Positions 7,221 to 17,041 of a stretch of 64,000 nt of DNA are shown in pieces. The first letter of the stretch is position 1; each line of letters starts with the position of its first letter. The notes under the pieces are model-generated. The model was not told the DNA's origin. It ran no database searches and saw only the letters and a program-made list of their open reading frames with translations. Origin of the DNA: Pseudorhodoferax sp. Leaf265. GTDB taxonomy: Bacteria; Pseudomonadota; Gammaproteobacteria; Burkholderiales; Burkholderiaceae_C. The position numbers and the translations under genes are program-made. The DNA lies in contig NZ_LMMT01000039.1 in assembly GCF_001422365.1 (NCBI RefSeq), positions 186,001 to 250,000 of the forward strand. The letters run 5' to 3'.

Positions 7221-9356
7221 ATGTCCATGCCCCATGCCTGGCAGTTCTTTCGCGCCGGTGGCGTCGATCAGGTCCTGATCGCCCAAGGCGCCGACCTACT
7301 TCATCTGCGCGAACTCGACCAGAAGCTCTGGGTTGCGCTGGCCTGTCCCACGCGCGGCCTGCATTTCGATGCACGCACGCTGGACCTCATCGACACCGAC
7401 AACGATGGCCGCATCCGCGCACCCGAGTTGATCGACGCCTGCGAGTGGGCCTGCGCCCGCCTGCGCGACCCGGAGCGCCTGCTGCGCGGTGGCGACCGGC
7501 TGGCCTTGGCGGACCTGGCCGGGAGCGAGGAGGGCCAGGCACTGGTCGCTGAGGCGCGGCGCACCTTGGCCGGCCAGGGCCAGGCCGATGCTGCCGACAT
7601 CGGCCTGGCCGAACTGGCGGAACGGCAGAAGCACCTGGCAGGCGAGCGCTTCAACGGCGACGGCATCGTCGTGCCGGCCACGGCGCAGGACGAGGAGCCG
7701 CTGCGGGCGCTCATCGAGCAGATCGTGGCGACGCAGGGCGGCGTGGCCGATGCCAGCGGTACACCAGGCGTGGATGAAGCGCGCGTCAAGGCTTTCTTCA
7801 ACGAGGCCGAGGCGCTGTTCGCCTGGCATGCCCAGGGCGAGCGCGACTGCGGCACGCTGCGGGCAGCAGCGCAGGCTGTCGAAGCCGTGTATGCCAAGGT
7901 CGAAGACTTCTTCGCGCGCTGCCGCCTGGCCAGCTACGACCCGGCCGCCGCCGCTGCGCTGAGCGTGCCCACGCCCGAGCAGCTGCGCAGCCACGCGCTG
8001 CAGCCGCTGGCGGTGGACGCGGAACCGCTGGCGCAGTTGCCGCTGGCGCCAGTGGCGGCCGGCCGCGCGCTGCCACTGGACGCCGTGGCACACCCGGCCT
8101 GGCAGGCCGCCCTGCGCACGCTGCGCGACAGCGCCGTGCGGCCCTTGCTCGGTGCGCAGGTGGGCGATGCGTTAGACGAGGCCGGCTGGCAGCGCCTGAA
8201 GGCGCATGTCGCGCCCTGCCGGGCGTGGCTGCTGCGGCGCCCGCCGGGCGCGGTCGCGGCGCTGGGCAGCGAGAAGCTGCGCGCACTGGTGGGCGAGACG
8301 GTCGCACTGGCCCAGGCCCGCGTGCTCGACCTGATCGCGCAGGACGTGGCCGCCGGTGGCCAGCAGGGCCGCGTGAACGCACTGGAAAAGCTGTTGCGGC
8401 TGCAGCGCGACCTCGCGGTGCTGGTGCGCAATTTCGTCTCGTTCGAGGCCTTCTACCACCGTGAGGGCGCCGTGTTCCAGGCCGGTCGTCTGTTCCTGGA
8501 CGGGCGCAGCTGCGAGCTGACGGTCCAGGTGGCCGACGCCGCCAAGCACGCGGTGGTCGCCGGCTTGGCCAAGACCTATCTCGCGTACTGCGAATGCCAG
8601 CGCGGCAAGGAGAAGATGACGATCGCCGCCGCGTTCACGGCCGGCGATGTGGACTTCCTATTCGTGGGCCGCAACGGCCTGTTCTACGACCGCGAGGGGC
8701 GCGACTGGGACGCCCGCATCGTCAAGGTCATCGAGAACCCGATCAGCATTGGCCAGGCCTTCATGTCGCCGTACAAGAAGTTCCTGCGCATGGTCGAGGA
8801 GCAGGTCGCCAAGCGCGCCGCTGCCGGCGACGCGATGCAGCAGAAAGGCCTGGGCAACCTGGCGGGCCAACTGGCCACGGTGGACAAGGCCGCGCCGACG
8901 GCGGCCGTGCCGGGCGCTGCCGCCAGTGCGCGCGGCCGCTTCGATGTCGGCACCGTGGCGGCCCTCGGCGTGGCGCTGGGCAGCATCAGCGCCGTCATGG
9001 TGGGGCTGTTCACCAAGTTCGTCGACCTGGGGTGGTGGATCCCGATGGGTGTGCTGGGCATCGTGCTGTCCATCTCCGGTCCCAGCATGCTGATCGCCTG
9101 GCTCAAGCTGCGCCAGCGCAGCCTGGGCCCCATCCTGGATGCGAGCGGCTGGGCCATCAACGGCCGCATGCGGCTCAACGTCCGGCTGGGCGCTTCGCTG
9201 TCGCAGACGGCGCAGCTGCCGCCTGGTACGCGCCGGCTGCGCGACCCCTTCGCACCGCGCAGCGCCACGCCCTGGCTGGCCGTGCTGCTCGTGCTGGCCT
9301 TGGGCTTGGCGGCCTGGCGCTGGGGGCTCGTCGCGGCGTGGCTGCCGGCGGCCTGA
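7221..9356 (+). CDS. Large EF-hand membrane-anchored protein of unknown function
   Basis: The predicted product is 711 residues. A textbook calcium-binding EF-hand loop lies near the N-terminus, with Asp58, Asp60, Asp62, Ile65 and Glu69 (DTDNDGRIRAPE). A long helical, Ala/Leu-rich middle follows, then a conserved-looking block with FYDREGRDWDARIVKVIENP. The C-terminal ~170 residues carry two adjacent membrane segments (roughly residues 590–650), the soluble stretch ILDASGWAINGRMRLNV, and a final hydrophobic segment ending at the C-terminus. I do not recognise the family. The start is uncertain: ATG at 7221 or 7227, with poor ribosome sites. Base composition matches the core genes rather than the patch to its left. 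Confidence 0.75.
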   Translation: MSMPHAWQFFRAGGVDQVLIAQGADLLHLRELDQKLWVALACPTRGLHFDARTLDLIDTDNDGRIRAPELIDACEWACARLRDPERLLRGGDRLALADLAGSEEGQALVAEARRTLAGQGQADAADIGLAELAERQKHLAGERFNGDGIVVPATAQDEEPLRALIEQIVATQGGVADASGTPGVDEARVKAFFNEAEALFAWHAQGERDCGTLRAAAQAVEAVYAKVEDFFARCRLASYDPAAAAALSVPTPEQLRSHALQPLAVDAEPLAQLPLAPVAAGRALPLDAVAHPAWQAALRTLRDSAVRPLLGAQVGDALDEAGWQRLKAHVAPCRAWLLRRPPGAVAALGSEKLRALVGETVALAQARVLDLIAQDVAAGGQQGRVNALEKLLRLQRDLAVLVRNFVSFEAFYHREGAVFQAGRLFLDGRSCELTVQVADAAKHAVVAGLAKTYLAYCECQRGKEKMTIAAAFTAGDVDFLFVGRNGLFYDREGRDWDARIVKVIENPISIGQAFMSPYKKFLRMVEEQVAKRAAAGDAMQQKGLGNLAGQLATVDKAAPTAAVPGAAASARGRFDVGTVAALGVALGSISAVMVGLFTKFVDLGWWIPMGVLGIVLSISGPSMLIAWLKLRQRSLGPILDASGWAINGRMRLNVRLGASLSQTAQLPPGTRRLRDPFAPRSATPWLAVLLVLALGLAAWRWGLVAAWLPAA

Positions 9357-9359
9357 CTG

Positions 9360-10031
9360 TCATTCGCGCGGCGGCGCTTCGCCGGTGTGCCAGGCGGGCA
9401 GCTGCCAGCCCGTCCACAGGGCGATGGCGCGCAGCAGCAGCGCGGTGCTGGCCCCCGTCACCATGCCGAGCCAGTCGTCCATGCCGAGCCGGTGCCCCAG
9501 CACCACCACCCAGGCGCCTGTGAACGCGCAGACGGCATAGGGCTGGTGGTCGCTGAAGGCGCGCGGAATCTCGTTGCAGACGATGTCGCGCAGCACGCCG
9601 CCGAACACCGCCGTCATCGTGCCCATCAGCACGGCGACCACGGCCGGGACATCGGCTTGCAGCGCGATCTGCGTGCCGCTGGCCGCGAACAGGCCCAGGC
9701 CGAACGCGTCGGGCCACTGCATGGCGCGTTCGGTGGCCGCGAAGTGGCGGGTGCGCAGGAACAGCATGGCCGCCACGCACAGCGCCAGCAGCGCCCAGAG
9801 CCAGCCCGCGTGCGCGACCCAGAAGAAGGGCCGGCGGTCCAGCAGCACGTCGCGCAGCGTGCCGCCGCCGAACGCTGCGACGCCCGAGACGATGCACACG
9901 CCCACGGCGTCGAGCCGCTTGCGCGCCGCCGCCAGCAGGCCGGAAGCCGCGAAGGCGAGCGTGGCGGCGGCCTCGATCACGATCTGGGCGTTCGACAGCG
10001 TCAGCACCTGGGCCAGCGGAAGGGCTTGCAT
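9360..10031 (-). CDS. TRIC-type cation channel (UPF0126/YicG family)
   Basis: Inner-membrane protein of 223 residues with about seven hydrophobic segments, built as a tandem repeat of three-helix units. The paired glycine-rich signatures GVAAFGGGTLRDVLLDR and AVFGGVLRDIVCNE are diagnostic of prokaryotic TRIC channels, homotrimeric K+-permeable channels in characterised members. The start at 10031 opens directly on the first membrane region. It converges on the EF-hand gene with a 3-bp gap. The physiological role in bacteria is unclear. Confidence 0.88.
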   Translation of the reverse strand: MQALPLAQVLTLSNAQIVIEAAATLAFAASGLLAAARKRLDAVGVCIVSGVAAFGGGTLRDVLLDRRPFFWVAHAGWLWALLALCVAAMLFLRTRHFAATERAMQWPDAFGLGLFAASGTQIALQADVPAVVAVLMGTMTAVFGGVLRDIVCNEIPRAFSDHQPYAVCAFTGAWVVVLGHRLGMDDWLGMVTGASTALLLRAIALWTGWQLPAWHTGEAPPRE

Positions 10032-10105
10032 GGCCGGGGATGGTAGCGAGCCGGATGCGCATTTGTCCGACACCGCGGGGCGGGTCGGCGGCGCAGCATC
10101 GGGCC

Positions 10106-10315
10106 ATGACACATCCATCCATGCAACTTCTGGTGGAGGAGCCCATGCCGGGCGCCTTCGTGTGGACCCTCGCCGAGACCGACGCACGCGGCCGCCCGAC
10201 CAGGGTGGCGCGCCGCGCACTGGAGCCCAGCGACAGCTACGAGGCCGCGCTGGCCGCGGGCACGCATGCGCTGAACGTGCAGATGCGCGCCCAGCCTGCC
10301 CCCGCACCGGCCTGA
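10106..10315 (+). CDS. Small protein of unknown function
   Basis: The 69-residue soluble product contains [20 protein letters not shown] and ends in an Ala/Pro-rich tail. No family is recognised. ATG at 10106 is the first good start; ATG at 10121 ([13 protein letters not shown]) is equally plausible and neither has a strong ribosome site. It lies between the TRIC gene and the methylcrotonyl-CoA carboxylase gene in its own strand orientation. Codon use is like the neighbours, which supports a real gene. Confidence 0.5.
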   Translation: MTHPSMQLLVEEPMPGAFVWTLAETDARGRPTRVARRALEPSDSYEAALAAGTHALNVQMRAQPAPAPA

Positions 10316-10436
10316 AACGGCGCAGCGCGGGCCGCCGTCCGCGGGCAGGGCACTGGCACGATCTGCAACCCTTGTGGCTGCAATTGCACGGCCGCAGCGG
10401 GTACCCTCGGGGTCTCTTCCTGGAGACAAGACCCCC

Positions 10437-12059
10437 ATGCCCGTTCTGGAGACCAAGCTCAACGTCCGCTCCGCGGAGTTTCAGGCCAATGCCGAGGTGC
10501 TGCGCGCAGCCGTCGCCGACCTGAACGCCAAGCTGGCGCAAACGGCGGAGGGCGGCGGCCCGGCTGCGCGTGCCAAGCACCAGTCGCGCGGCAAGCTGCT
10601 GCCGCGTGAGCGCGTGCAGATGCTGCTGGACCCCGGCACCCCCTTCCTCGAACTCTCGCCGCTGGCCGCGCTCGCCATGTACCCCGACCGCGACGGCAGC
10701 GACAGTGCGCCCTGTGCCGGCATCATTTGTGGCATCGGCCGTGTCAGCGGGGTGGACTGCGTGATCGTGTGCAACGACGCCACGGTCAAGGGCGGCACCT
10801 ACTACCCGATGACGGTCAAGAAGCATCTGCGGGCGCAGGAGATCGCGCAGCAGAACCAACTGCCCTGCATCTACCTCGTCGATTCGGGCGGCGCCAACCT
10901 GCCGAACCAGGACGACGTGTTCCCCGACCGCGAGCACTTCGGCCGCATCTTCTACAACCAGGCCAACATGAGCGCCCAGGGCATCGCCCAGGTCGCCGTG
11001 GTGATGGGCTCGTGCACGGCCGGCGGCGCCTACGTGCCGGCCATGAGCGACGAGTCCATCATCGTCAAGGAGCAGGGCACGATCTTCCTGGCGGGCCCCC
11101 CGCTTGTGAAGGCGGCCACGGGCGAGGTGGTCTCGGCCGAAGACCTGGGCGGCGGCGACGTGCACACGCGTCTGTCGGGCGTGGCCGACCACCTGGCCCA
11201 GGACGATGCCCATGCGCTGGCGCTGGCGCGCCAGGCCGTGGCCCACCTGAACCGCTGCAAGGCGCCGCAGATGGCGCTGCAGCCCAGCCGCCCGCCGCGC
11301 TTTGCGGCCGAGGAGCTGTACGGCGTGATCCCGGCGGACACGCGCAAGCCCTACGACGTGCGCGAGGTCATCGCCCGCATCGTGGACGACAGTGCCTTCG
11401 CCGAGTTCAAGGCGCGCTACGGCACCACGCTGGTCTGCGGCTTCGCCCACATCGAGGGCATGCCGGTGGGCATCGTCGCCAACCAGGGCGTGCTGTTCTC
11501 CGAGGCCGCGCAGAAGGGCGCGCACTTCATCGAGCTGTGCGGCCAGCGCAAGATCCCGCTGGTGTTCCTGCAGAACATCACGGGCTTCATGGTCGGCAAG
11601 AAGTACGAGAACGAGGGCATCGCGCGCCACGGCGCCAAGATGGTCACGGCCGTAGCCACGGTCAACGTGCCCAAGTTCACGGTGGTCATCGGTGGCAGCT
11701 TCGGTGCCGGCAACTACGGCATGTGCGGCCGTGCCTACTCGCCGCGCTTCCTGTGGATGTGGCCCAACGCGCGCATCAGCGTGATGGGCGGCGAGCAGGC
11801 CGCCAGCGTGCTGGCCACCGTCAGGCGCGACGGCATCGAGGCCAAGGGCGGGCAGTGGAGCGCCGAAGAAGAGGCCGCCTTCAAGGCGCCGATCCGCGCC
11901 CAGTACGAACACCAGGGCCACCCCTACTACGCCACGGCCCGGCTCTGGGACGACGGCGTGATCGACCCGGCCGACACGCGCCGCGTGCTGGCGCTGGGCT
12001 TGTCGGCCGCGCTGAACGCGCCCATCCCCGAGCCGAAGTTCGGCGTGTTCCGCATGTAA
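10437..12059 (+). CDS. Methylcrotonyl-CoA carboxylase carboxyltransferase (beta) subunit
   Basis: Carboxyltransferase half of 3-methylcrotonyl-CoA carboxylase, moving CO2 from carboxybiotin to 3-methylcrotonyl-CoA in leucine degradation. The 540-residue product carries both crotonase-fold lobes: [35 protein letters not shown] and [15 protein letters not shown] in the N-lobe; [20 protein letters not shown] and [20 protein letters not shown] in the C-lobe. The NLPNQ and GAGNYGM motifs fit MCC rather than propionyl-CoA carboxylase. ATG at 10437 follows TGGAGA. The enoyl-CoA hydratase gene follows 10 bp downstream. Often called liuB or mccB. Confidence 0.93.
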   Translation: MPVLETKLNVRSAEFQANAEVLRAAVADLNAKLAQTAEGGGPAARAKHQSRGKLLPRERVQMLLDPGTPFLELSPLAALAMYPDRDGSDSAPCAGIICGIGRVSGVDCVIVCNDATVKGGTYYPMTVKKHLRAQEIAQQNQLPCIYLVDSGGANLPNQDDVFPDREHFGRIFYNQANMSAQGIAQVAVVMGSCTAGGAYVPAMSDESIIVKEQGTIFLAGPPLVKAATGEVVSAEDLGGGDVHTRLSGVADHLAQDDAHALALARQAVAHLNRCKAPQMALQPSRPPRFAAEELYGVIPADTRKPYDVREVIARIVDDSAFAEFKARYGTTLVCGFAHIEGMPVGIVANQGVLFSEAAQKGAHFIELCGQRKIPLVFLQNITGFMVGKKYENEGIARHGAKMVTAVATVNVPKFTVVIGGSFGAGNYGMCGRAYSPRFLWMWPNARISVMGGEQAASVLATVRRDGIEAKGGQWSAEEEAAFKAPIRAQYEHQGHPYYATARLWDDGVIDPADTRRVLALGLSAALNAPIPEPKFGVFRM

Positions 12060-12069
12060 GGAGGCCCGC

Positions 12070-12855
12070 ATGGCCATGCTCACCACCCAGGTCCAAAACC
12101 ACATCGGCACCGTCACGCTCACGCGCGGCGACGTGCGCAACGCTTTCAACGACGAACTCATCGCCGAACTGACCCAGGCCTTCACGGAACTCGGCGCACG
12201 TGCCGACGTGCGCTGCATCGTGCTGGCGGCCGAGGGCAAGTCCTTCTGCGCCGGTGCCGACCTGAACTGGATGCGCCGCATGGCCGACTACACGCGCGAC
12301 GAGAACCTGGCCGACGCCGGCAAGCTCGCCGAGATGCTGCGCGTGCTCTACACCTGCCCCAAGCCCACCATCGCGCGGGTGCAGGGCGATGCCTACGCCG
12401 GCGGAACCGGCCTGGTGGCAGCCTGCGACATCGCCGTCTCCAGCGACACCGCGGGCTACTGCCTGTCCGAGGTCAAGCTGGGCCTGATCCCCGCGACCAT
12501 CAGCCCCTACGTCATCCGTGCCATGGGCCCGCGTGCCGCGCACCGCTACTTCCTGACGGCCGAACGCTTCGACGCGGCCGAGGCGCTGCGCATCGGCTTC
12601 GTCCATGCCGTGGTGCCGGCCGAGGCGCTGGACGCCAAGGTGGGTGAACTCGCCCAGGCGCTCGTCAACGCCGGCCCCGAGGCCGTGAAGGCCTGCAAGA
12701 AGCTGGTGCAGGACGTGGCAGAGCAGGCTATCGACGCTGCGCTGGTCGCCGCCACGGTGGCGGGCATCGCCGACATCCGCGCCAGCGCCGAGGGCCGCGA
12801 GGGCGTGCAGTCCTTCCTGAACAAGCGCGCGCCGGCTTGGCTGCCGGTGCGCTGA
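12070..12855 (+). CDS. Enoyl-CoA hydratase family, probable methylglutaconyl-CoA hydratase
   Basis: Probably hydrates 3-methylglutaconyl-CoA to HMG-CoA, the step between MCC and HMG-CoA lyase. The 261-residue crotonase-fold protein shows the oxyanion-hole motifs GKSFCAGADLNWMRRM and GDAYAGGTGLVAACDIAVSS, and the SEVKLGLIPATISPYV segment common in the LiuC group. AAGGAGG lies immediately upstream of the ATG at 12070. Placement between the two carboxylase subunit genes supports the assignment, which the sequence alone would not fix. Often called liuC. Confidence 0.88.
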   Translation: MAMLTTQVQNHIGTVTLTRGDVRNAFNDELIAELTQAFTELGARADVRCIVLAAEGKSFCAGADLNWMRRMADYTRDENLADAGKLAEMLRVLYTCPKPTIARVQGDAYAGGTGLVAACDIAVSSDTAGYCLSEVKLGLIPATISPYVIRAMGPRAAHRYFLTAERFDAAEALRIGFVHAVVPAEALDAKVGELAQALVNAGPEAVKACKKLVQDVAEQAIDAALVAATVAGIADIRASAEGREGVQSFLNKRAPAWLPVR

Positions 12856-12867
12856 AGCCCGACGTCC

Positions 12868-13575
12868 ATGGAACTGCTGGCGCACTGGTGGAACGCACTG
12901 GCCGCCTGGCTCGGCGTGGCCGCAGGCCAGGCCGGCGGCGCGGTGCAGGCCGGCACCCAGGCGCTCGACATGGCCCAGCTGCTGGCCCTGGCCGGCGTGC
13001 TGGGCTGGGCCAGTGGCATCCGGCTCTATGCGGTGGTGTTCCTGGTCGGCATGTCGGGCTGGCTGGGCTGGCTGCCGCTGCCTGCCGGCCTGCAGGTGCT
13101 GCAGCACCCGGCCATGCTGGCGGCCAGCGGCTTCATGCTGTTCGTGGAGTTCTTCGCCGACAAGATCCCGGGCCTGGATTCGCTGTGGGACCTGCTGCAT
13201 TCGGTGATCCGCATCCCGGCCGGCGCGGCGCTGGCGGCCGGCGTGTTCGGTGCCGACAGCGGCACCATGGGGGCGGTGGCCGGTCTGCTGGGCGGCTCGC
13301 TGGCGGCCACCGCGTTCGCCACCAAGGCCACGGCGCGCGCGGCCGCCAACACCTCGCCCGAACCCTTCTCCAACCTGGGCTTGAGCCTGCTGGAAGACGG
13401 CCTCGTGGTGGCGGCCGTCTGGCTGGCGACCCACCATCCGGTCGCCTTCGGTATCTGCCTGCTGCTCGTGCTCGTGTTGAGCGTGCTGCTGCTGGCCGTG
13501 CTGTTCAAGTTCCTGCGCCTCGTGGCGCGCAAGCTGGCCTCCCTCTTTTCGAACACCGCATCCCAAGGTAGCTGA
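12868..13575 (+). CDS. DUF4126 membrane protein
   Basis: The 235-residue integral membrane protein has several hydrophobic segments from about residue 38. The FFADKIPGLDSLWDLLHSVIR motif is characteristic of DUF4126, and a Gly/Ala-rich region (GAVAGLLGGSLAATAFATKAT) follows. Function is unknown. It sits 12 bp after the hydratase and only 3 bp before the MCC alpha-subunit gene, so it is almost certainly co-transcribed with leucine catabolism genes although no biochemical link is obvious. Confidence 0.82.
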   Translation: MELLAHWWNALAAWLGVAAGQAGGAVQAGTQALDMAQLLALAGVLGWASGIRLYAVVFLVGMSGWLGWLPLPAGLQVLQHPAMLAASGFMLFVEFFADKIPGLDSLWDLLHSVIRIPAGAALAAGVFGADSGTMGAVAGLLGGSLAATAFATKATARAAANTSPEPFSNLGLSLLEDGLVVAAVWLATHHPVAFGICLLLVLVLSVLLLAVLFKFLRLVARKLASLFSNTASQGS

Positions 13576-13578
13576 GAC

Positions 13579-15591
13579 ATGTTCAAGAAAATCCTGATCG
13601 CCAACCGTGGAGAGATCGCTTGCCGCGTGGCTGCCACGGCCCGCCGCATGGGCGTGCAGACCGTCGCCGTCTACTCCGACGCCGATGCCAACGCCCAGCA
13701 TGTGCAGGCCTGCGACGAGGCCGTGCACATCGGCGGCAGCGCGCCCAAGGACAGCTACCTGCGCTGGGAGCGCATCCTCGAGGCCGCCAAGGCCACGGGC
13801 GCGCAGGCCATCCATCCGGGCTACGGCTTCCTGAGCGAGAACGAAGAGTTCGCCCAGGCCTGCGCCGCCGCCGGCCTGGTCTTCATCGGCCCGCCGGCCT
13901 CGGCGATCCAGGCCATGGGCTTGAAGGCCGAGTCCAAGCAGCTCATGGAGAAGGCCGGCGTGCCGTTGGTGCCGGGCTACCACGGCAGTGAACAGGACGC
14001 GGCCCTGCTGGCGCGCGAGGCCGACCGCATCGGCTACCCCGTGCTGATCAAGGCCAGCGCGGGCGGCGGCGGCAAGGGCATGCGCGCGGTCGACAAGGCG
14101 GAGGACTTTGCCGCGGCGCTGGCCTCGTGCAAGCGCGAGGCCATCAACAGCTTCGGCGACGACGCGGTGCTGGTCGAGAAGTACGTGCAGCGCCCGCGCC
14201 ACATCGAGATCCAGGTGTTCGGCGACACGCAAGGCAACGTGGTGTACCTGTTCGAGCGCGACTGCTCCGTGCAGCGCCGCCACCAAAAGGTGCTGGAGGA
14301 GGCGCCAGCGCCCGGCATGCCGCCCGCCATGCGCCAGCAGATGGGCGAGGCCGCCGTGGCCGCGGCGCGTGCTGTCGGATACGTGGGCGCCGGCACGGTG
14401 GAGTTCATCGTCGAGCAGCGGCCGGACGGCACGATGAATTTCTTCTTCATGGAGATGAACACGCGGCTGCAGGTGGAGCACCCGGTGACCGAGGCCATCA
14501 CGGGCCTGGACCTCGTGGAATGGCAGTTGCGCGTGGCCGGTGGCGAGCCGCTGCCGCTGCGCCAGGACCAGCTGCGCATCCAGGGCCATGCGATCGAGGC
14601 GCGCATCTGCGCCGAGAACCCCGACAAGCAGTTCCTGCCCGCCACGGGCACGCTGCACGCCTACCAGCTGCCCGACTGCGTGCGCTTCGAGCGCGGCCCC
14701 GTGCGCGTGGACTCCGGCGTGCGCGAGGGCGATGCGATTTCGCCGTTCTACGACTCCATGATCGCCAAGCTCATCGTGCACGGCGAGACCCGCGAAGAGG
14801 CGCTGGCGCGGCTGGACCAGGCGCTGGCCGCCATGCGCGTGGTCGGCGTGCAGAACAACGTGCAGTTCCTGCGCCATGTGCTGGCCAGCCGCTCGTTCGC
14901 CCAGGCCGACCTGGACACCGCGCTGATCCAGCGCGAGCAGGCCGTGTTGTTCAACCAGGAACCGCTGGGGCGCGACCTGGCCGTGGCGGGCGCCGTGGCG
15001 CAGCTGCTGCAGGCCGAGCAGGCGGCGGCTGCACCCGCCGCCGGCAGCTGGGTCGACCCCTGGAGCCGGCGCGATGGCTGGCGTGCCTACACGCCCATGC
15101 TGCGGCGCATCGACTACGTCTTCCGTGGCGAGGAAGGCGCGGCCGAGTTGCGCGTGCTGCACGACGGCGCGCTGCAGCTGCGCGTGGGCGAGACCACCGG
15201 CGTGCTGGCCTCCAGCACGCGCGCAGACGGTCGCATCGACCTGCAATTCGCAGGCCGGCGCCTGGTGCTGGCCTGCGTGCGCCAGGGCGAGAACGTGTAC
15301 CTGTTCGCGCCGCAGGGCGCCACGCAGGTGCTGCTGGTCGATGCGCTGGCCCATGCCGGCGAACACCAGTCCGAAGGCGGTCGGCTCACGGCGCCGATGC
15401 CGGGCAAGGTGGTGTCGTTCTCGGTCAAGGCCGGCGACAAGGTTGCCAAGGGCCAGGCCCTGGCGGTGATGGAGGCGATGAAGATGGAGCACACCATCGC
15501 CGCGCCGGCCGACGGTACCGTGGCCGAACTGCTCTACGCGCCGGGCGACCAGGTGTCCGAGGGGGCGGAGCTGCTCAAGCTGGCGGCGTAG
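13579..15591 (+). CDS. Methylcrotonyl-CoA carboxylase biotin-carboxylase/biotin-carrier (alpha) subunit
   Basis: ATP-dependent biotin carboxylase plus carrier domain of MCC. The 670-residue protein starts with the Rossmann-like biotin carboxylase N-domain (FKKILIANRGEIACRVAATA), then the ATP-grasp domain with the KASAGGGGKGMR loop, EKYVQRPRHIEIQVFGD and EMNTRLQVEHPVTE. The middle BT-like region is poorly conserved. The C-terminal biotinyl domain has EAMKMEH, with Lys635 as the biotinylation site. A GTA GCTGAGAC leader gives a weak ribosome site. It completes the MCC holoenzyme with the subunit at 10437–12059. Often called liuD or mccA. Confidence 0.94.
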   Translation: MFKKILIANRGEIACRVAATARRMGVQTVAVYSDADANAQHVQACDEAVHIGGSAPKDSYLRWERILEAAKATGAQAIHPGYGFLSENEEFAQACAAAGLVFIGPPASAIQAMGLKAESKQLMEKAGVPLVPGYHGSEQDAALLAREADRIGYPVLIKASAGGGGKGMRAVDKAEDFAAALASCKREAINSFGDDAVLVEKYVQRPRHIEIQVFGDTQGNVVYLFERDCSVQRRHQKVLEEAPAPGMPPAMRQQMGEAAVAAARAVGYVGAGTVEFIVEQRPDGTMNFFFMEMNTRLQVEHPVTEAITGLDLVEWQLRVAGGEPLPLRQDQLRIQGHAIEARICAENPDKQFLPATGTLHAYQLPDCVRFERGPVRVDSGVREGDAISPFYDSMIAKLIVHGETREEALARLDQALAAMRVVGVQNNVQFLRHVLASRSFAQADLDTALIQREQAVLFNQEPLGRDLAVAGAVAQLLQAEQAAAAPAAGSWVDPWSRRDGWRAYTPMLRRIDYVFRGEEGAAELRVLHDGALQLRVGETTGVLASSTRADGRIDLQFAGRRLVLACVRQGENVYLFAPQGATQVLLVDALAHAGEHQSEGGRLTAPMPGKVVSFSVKAGDKVAKGQALAVMEAMKMEHTIAAPADGTVAELLYAPGDQVSEGAELLKLAA

Positions 15592-15628
15592 TTAGCATCG
15601 GACCTTTTTCACCGAAGGTTCGAACCCG

Positions 15629-16546
15629 ATGCGCATCACCGTCTGCCTCCCCGAGAAGCCCGAGCCCTGGGTCCATGGCCTGCAACAGGCGCTGCCCGAG
15701 GCCGAGGTCCTGGCCTGGGAGCCGGGCCAGCCGGCGGCCGACTACGCGGTGGTCTGGGCGCCGCCGCAGTCCTTCATCGACGCGCAGCCCAAGCTGCGGG
15801 GGCTGTTCAACATCGGCGCGGGCGTGGACGCACTCATGCAGTTGCGCATTCCGGCCGGCACGCGCATCGTGCGGCTCGACGATGCCGGCATGTCGGTGCA
15901 GATGGCCGAGTACGTCTGCCACGCGCTGATCCGGCATTTCCGCGAGTTCGACGTCTACGAGGCCGAGGCGCGGGCCGGCCGCTGGGTCTACCGCAAGCCG
16001 CGTGAGCGCGCCGACTTCCCGGTCGGCATCCTGGGCCTCGGCGTGCTGGGCGAGCGTGTGGCCAAGGCCGTGGCGCAGTTCGAGTTTCCGGTGTTGGGCT
16101 GGAGCCGTTCGCGCAAGGAAATCGAGGGCGTGCGCACCTTCGCCGGCGAGGCGCGGCTGGGCGACTTCCTGGTCGGCACGCGCGTGCTGGTCAACCTGCT
16201 GCCGCTGACCGACGCCACGCGCGGCATCCTGAACAAGACCACGCTGTCGGCGCTGCAGCCGGGCGGCTACCTCATCAACATCGCGCGTGGCGGCCATTTG
16301 GTCGAAGACGACCTGATCCCCTTGCTCGACAGCGGCAAGCTGGCCGGCGCGACGCTGGATGTGTTCGAGACCGAGCCGCTGCCGGCCGCGCATCCGTTCT
16401 GGCAACACCCCAAGATCAGCATCACGCCGCACGGCTCGGCGCGCACGCTGCGGCGCGAGTCGATCGCGCAGATCGCCGGCAAGATCACGGCGCTGGCGCG
16501 TGGCGAGGCCGTGGCCGGTGTGGTGGATCCGGAGCGCGGGTACTGA
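15629..16546 (+). CDS. Glyoxylate/hydroxypyruvate reductase A-like 2-hydroxyacid dehydrogenase
   Basis: NAD(P)H-dependent D-2-hydroxyacid dehydrogenase of the GhrA type, reducing glyoxylate or hydroxypyruvate in characterised relatives. The 305-residue protein has a nucleotide-binding turn GILGLGVLGERVAKAVAQF, the LLPLTDATRGIL strand, the arginine-containing NIARGGHLVEDDLI block, and catalytic FETEPLPAAHPFW and ITPHGSA (the His). The true substrate cannot be read from the sequence. It follows the MCC alpha gene by 37 bp and converges on the DUF985 gene with a 3-bp gap. Confidence 0.88.
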   Translation: MRITVCLPEKPEPWVHGLQQALPEAEVLAWEPGQPAADYAVVWAPPQSFIDAQPKLRGLFNIGAGVDALMQLRIPAGTRIVRLDDAGMSVQMAEYVCHALIRHFREFDVYEAEARAGRWVYRKPRERADFPVGILGLGVLGERVAKAVAQFEFPVLGWSRSRKEIEGVRTFAGEARLGDFLVGTRVLVNLLPLTDATRGILNKTTLSALQPGGYLINIARGGHLVEDDLIPLLDSGKLAGATLDVFETEPLPAAHPFWQHPKISITPHGSARTLRRESIAQIAGKITALARGEAVAGVVDPERGY

Positions 16547-16549
16547 GCG

Positions 16550-17041
16550 TCAGAGCAGCCGGGCCAGCCCGCCAGGCTGCTGCTGCAAGGCGGTGCCGAG
16601 GGCCGCGTCGTCGCGGCCGAAGCTGAAATCGGCGAAGTCGAAGCCCGGCCCCACGGTCGCCCCTACATAAGCGAAGGCACCGAGCGGCTCGGCGGCTTGC
16701 CACCAGTGCGCCGGCACCACGTGGCGCGGCGTGTGGCCGGCGTCGTCCACGGGCGCGAGGTCCACGTGCATGAGGCGCGACAGGTCCGGCGGCAGCAGCC
16801 ACAGCCGCAGCGGCCCGCCTTCGAGCAGGTGCCAGGCCTCGTCGGACGCCACGCGGTGCCAGGCCGAGAACTGGCCGCGCTCGAGCAGGAAGTCGATGCT
16901 GGTCAGTGCGCTGCGGGACGGGCGGCCGTCGCCGGGCTGTATGTTCGCGGCCGAGCGGAACCACTCGCGGAAGTCGCCACCTTCGGGGTGGGGCTGCAGT
17001 TGCAGGGCGCGTCGCAGGGCGCCGGCTCGGTCTGTGGTCAT
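16550..17041 (-). CDS. DUF985 cupin-fold protein
   Basis: Single-domain cupin of 163 residues. Family features are LQPHPEGGDFREWFRS near the start, SIDFLLERGQFSAWHRV, then DEAWHLLEGGPLRLWLL, VPAHWWQAAEPLGAFAYVG and the closing VGPGFDFADFSF. The His/Glu residues in these strands could hold a metal. No activity is established for the bacterial members. It is transcribed against the surrounding leucine genes and sits back-to-back with the HMG-CoA lyase gene; the 120-bp gap between them holds both promoters. Confidence 0.83.
   Translation of the reverse strand: MTTDRAGALRRALQLQPHPEGGDFREWFRSAANIQPGDGRPSRSALTSIDFLLERGQFSAWHRVASDEAWHLLEGGPLRLWLLPPDLSRLMHVDLAPVDDAGHTPRHVVPAHWWQAAEPLGAFAYVGATVGPGFDFADFSFGRDDAALGTALQQQPGGLARLL

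Noticed and set aside
11881-15492. A 1203-codon minus-strand open frame opposite the leucine genes
   Set aside because: Antisense to the MCC subunits, the hydratase and DUF4126; the codon pattern shows no gene of its own.
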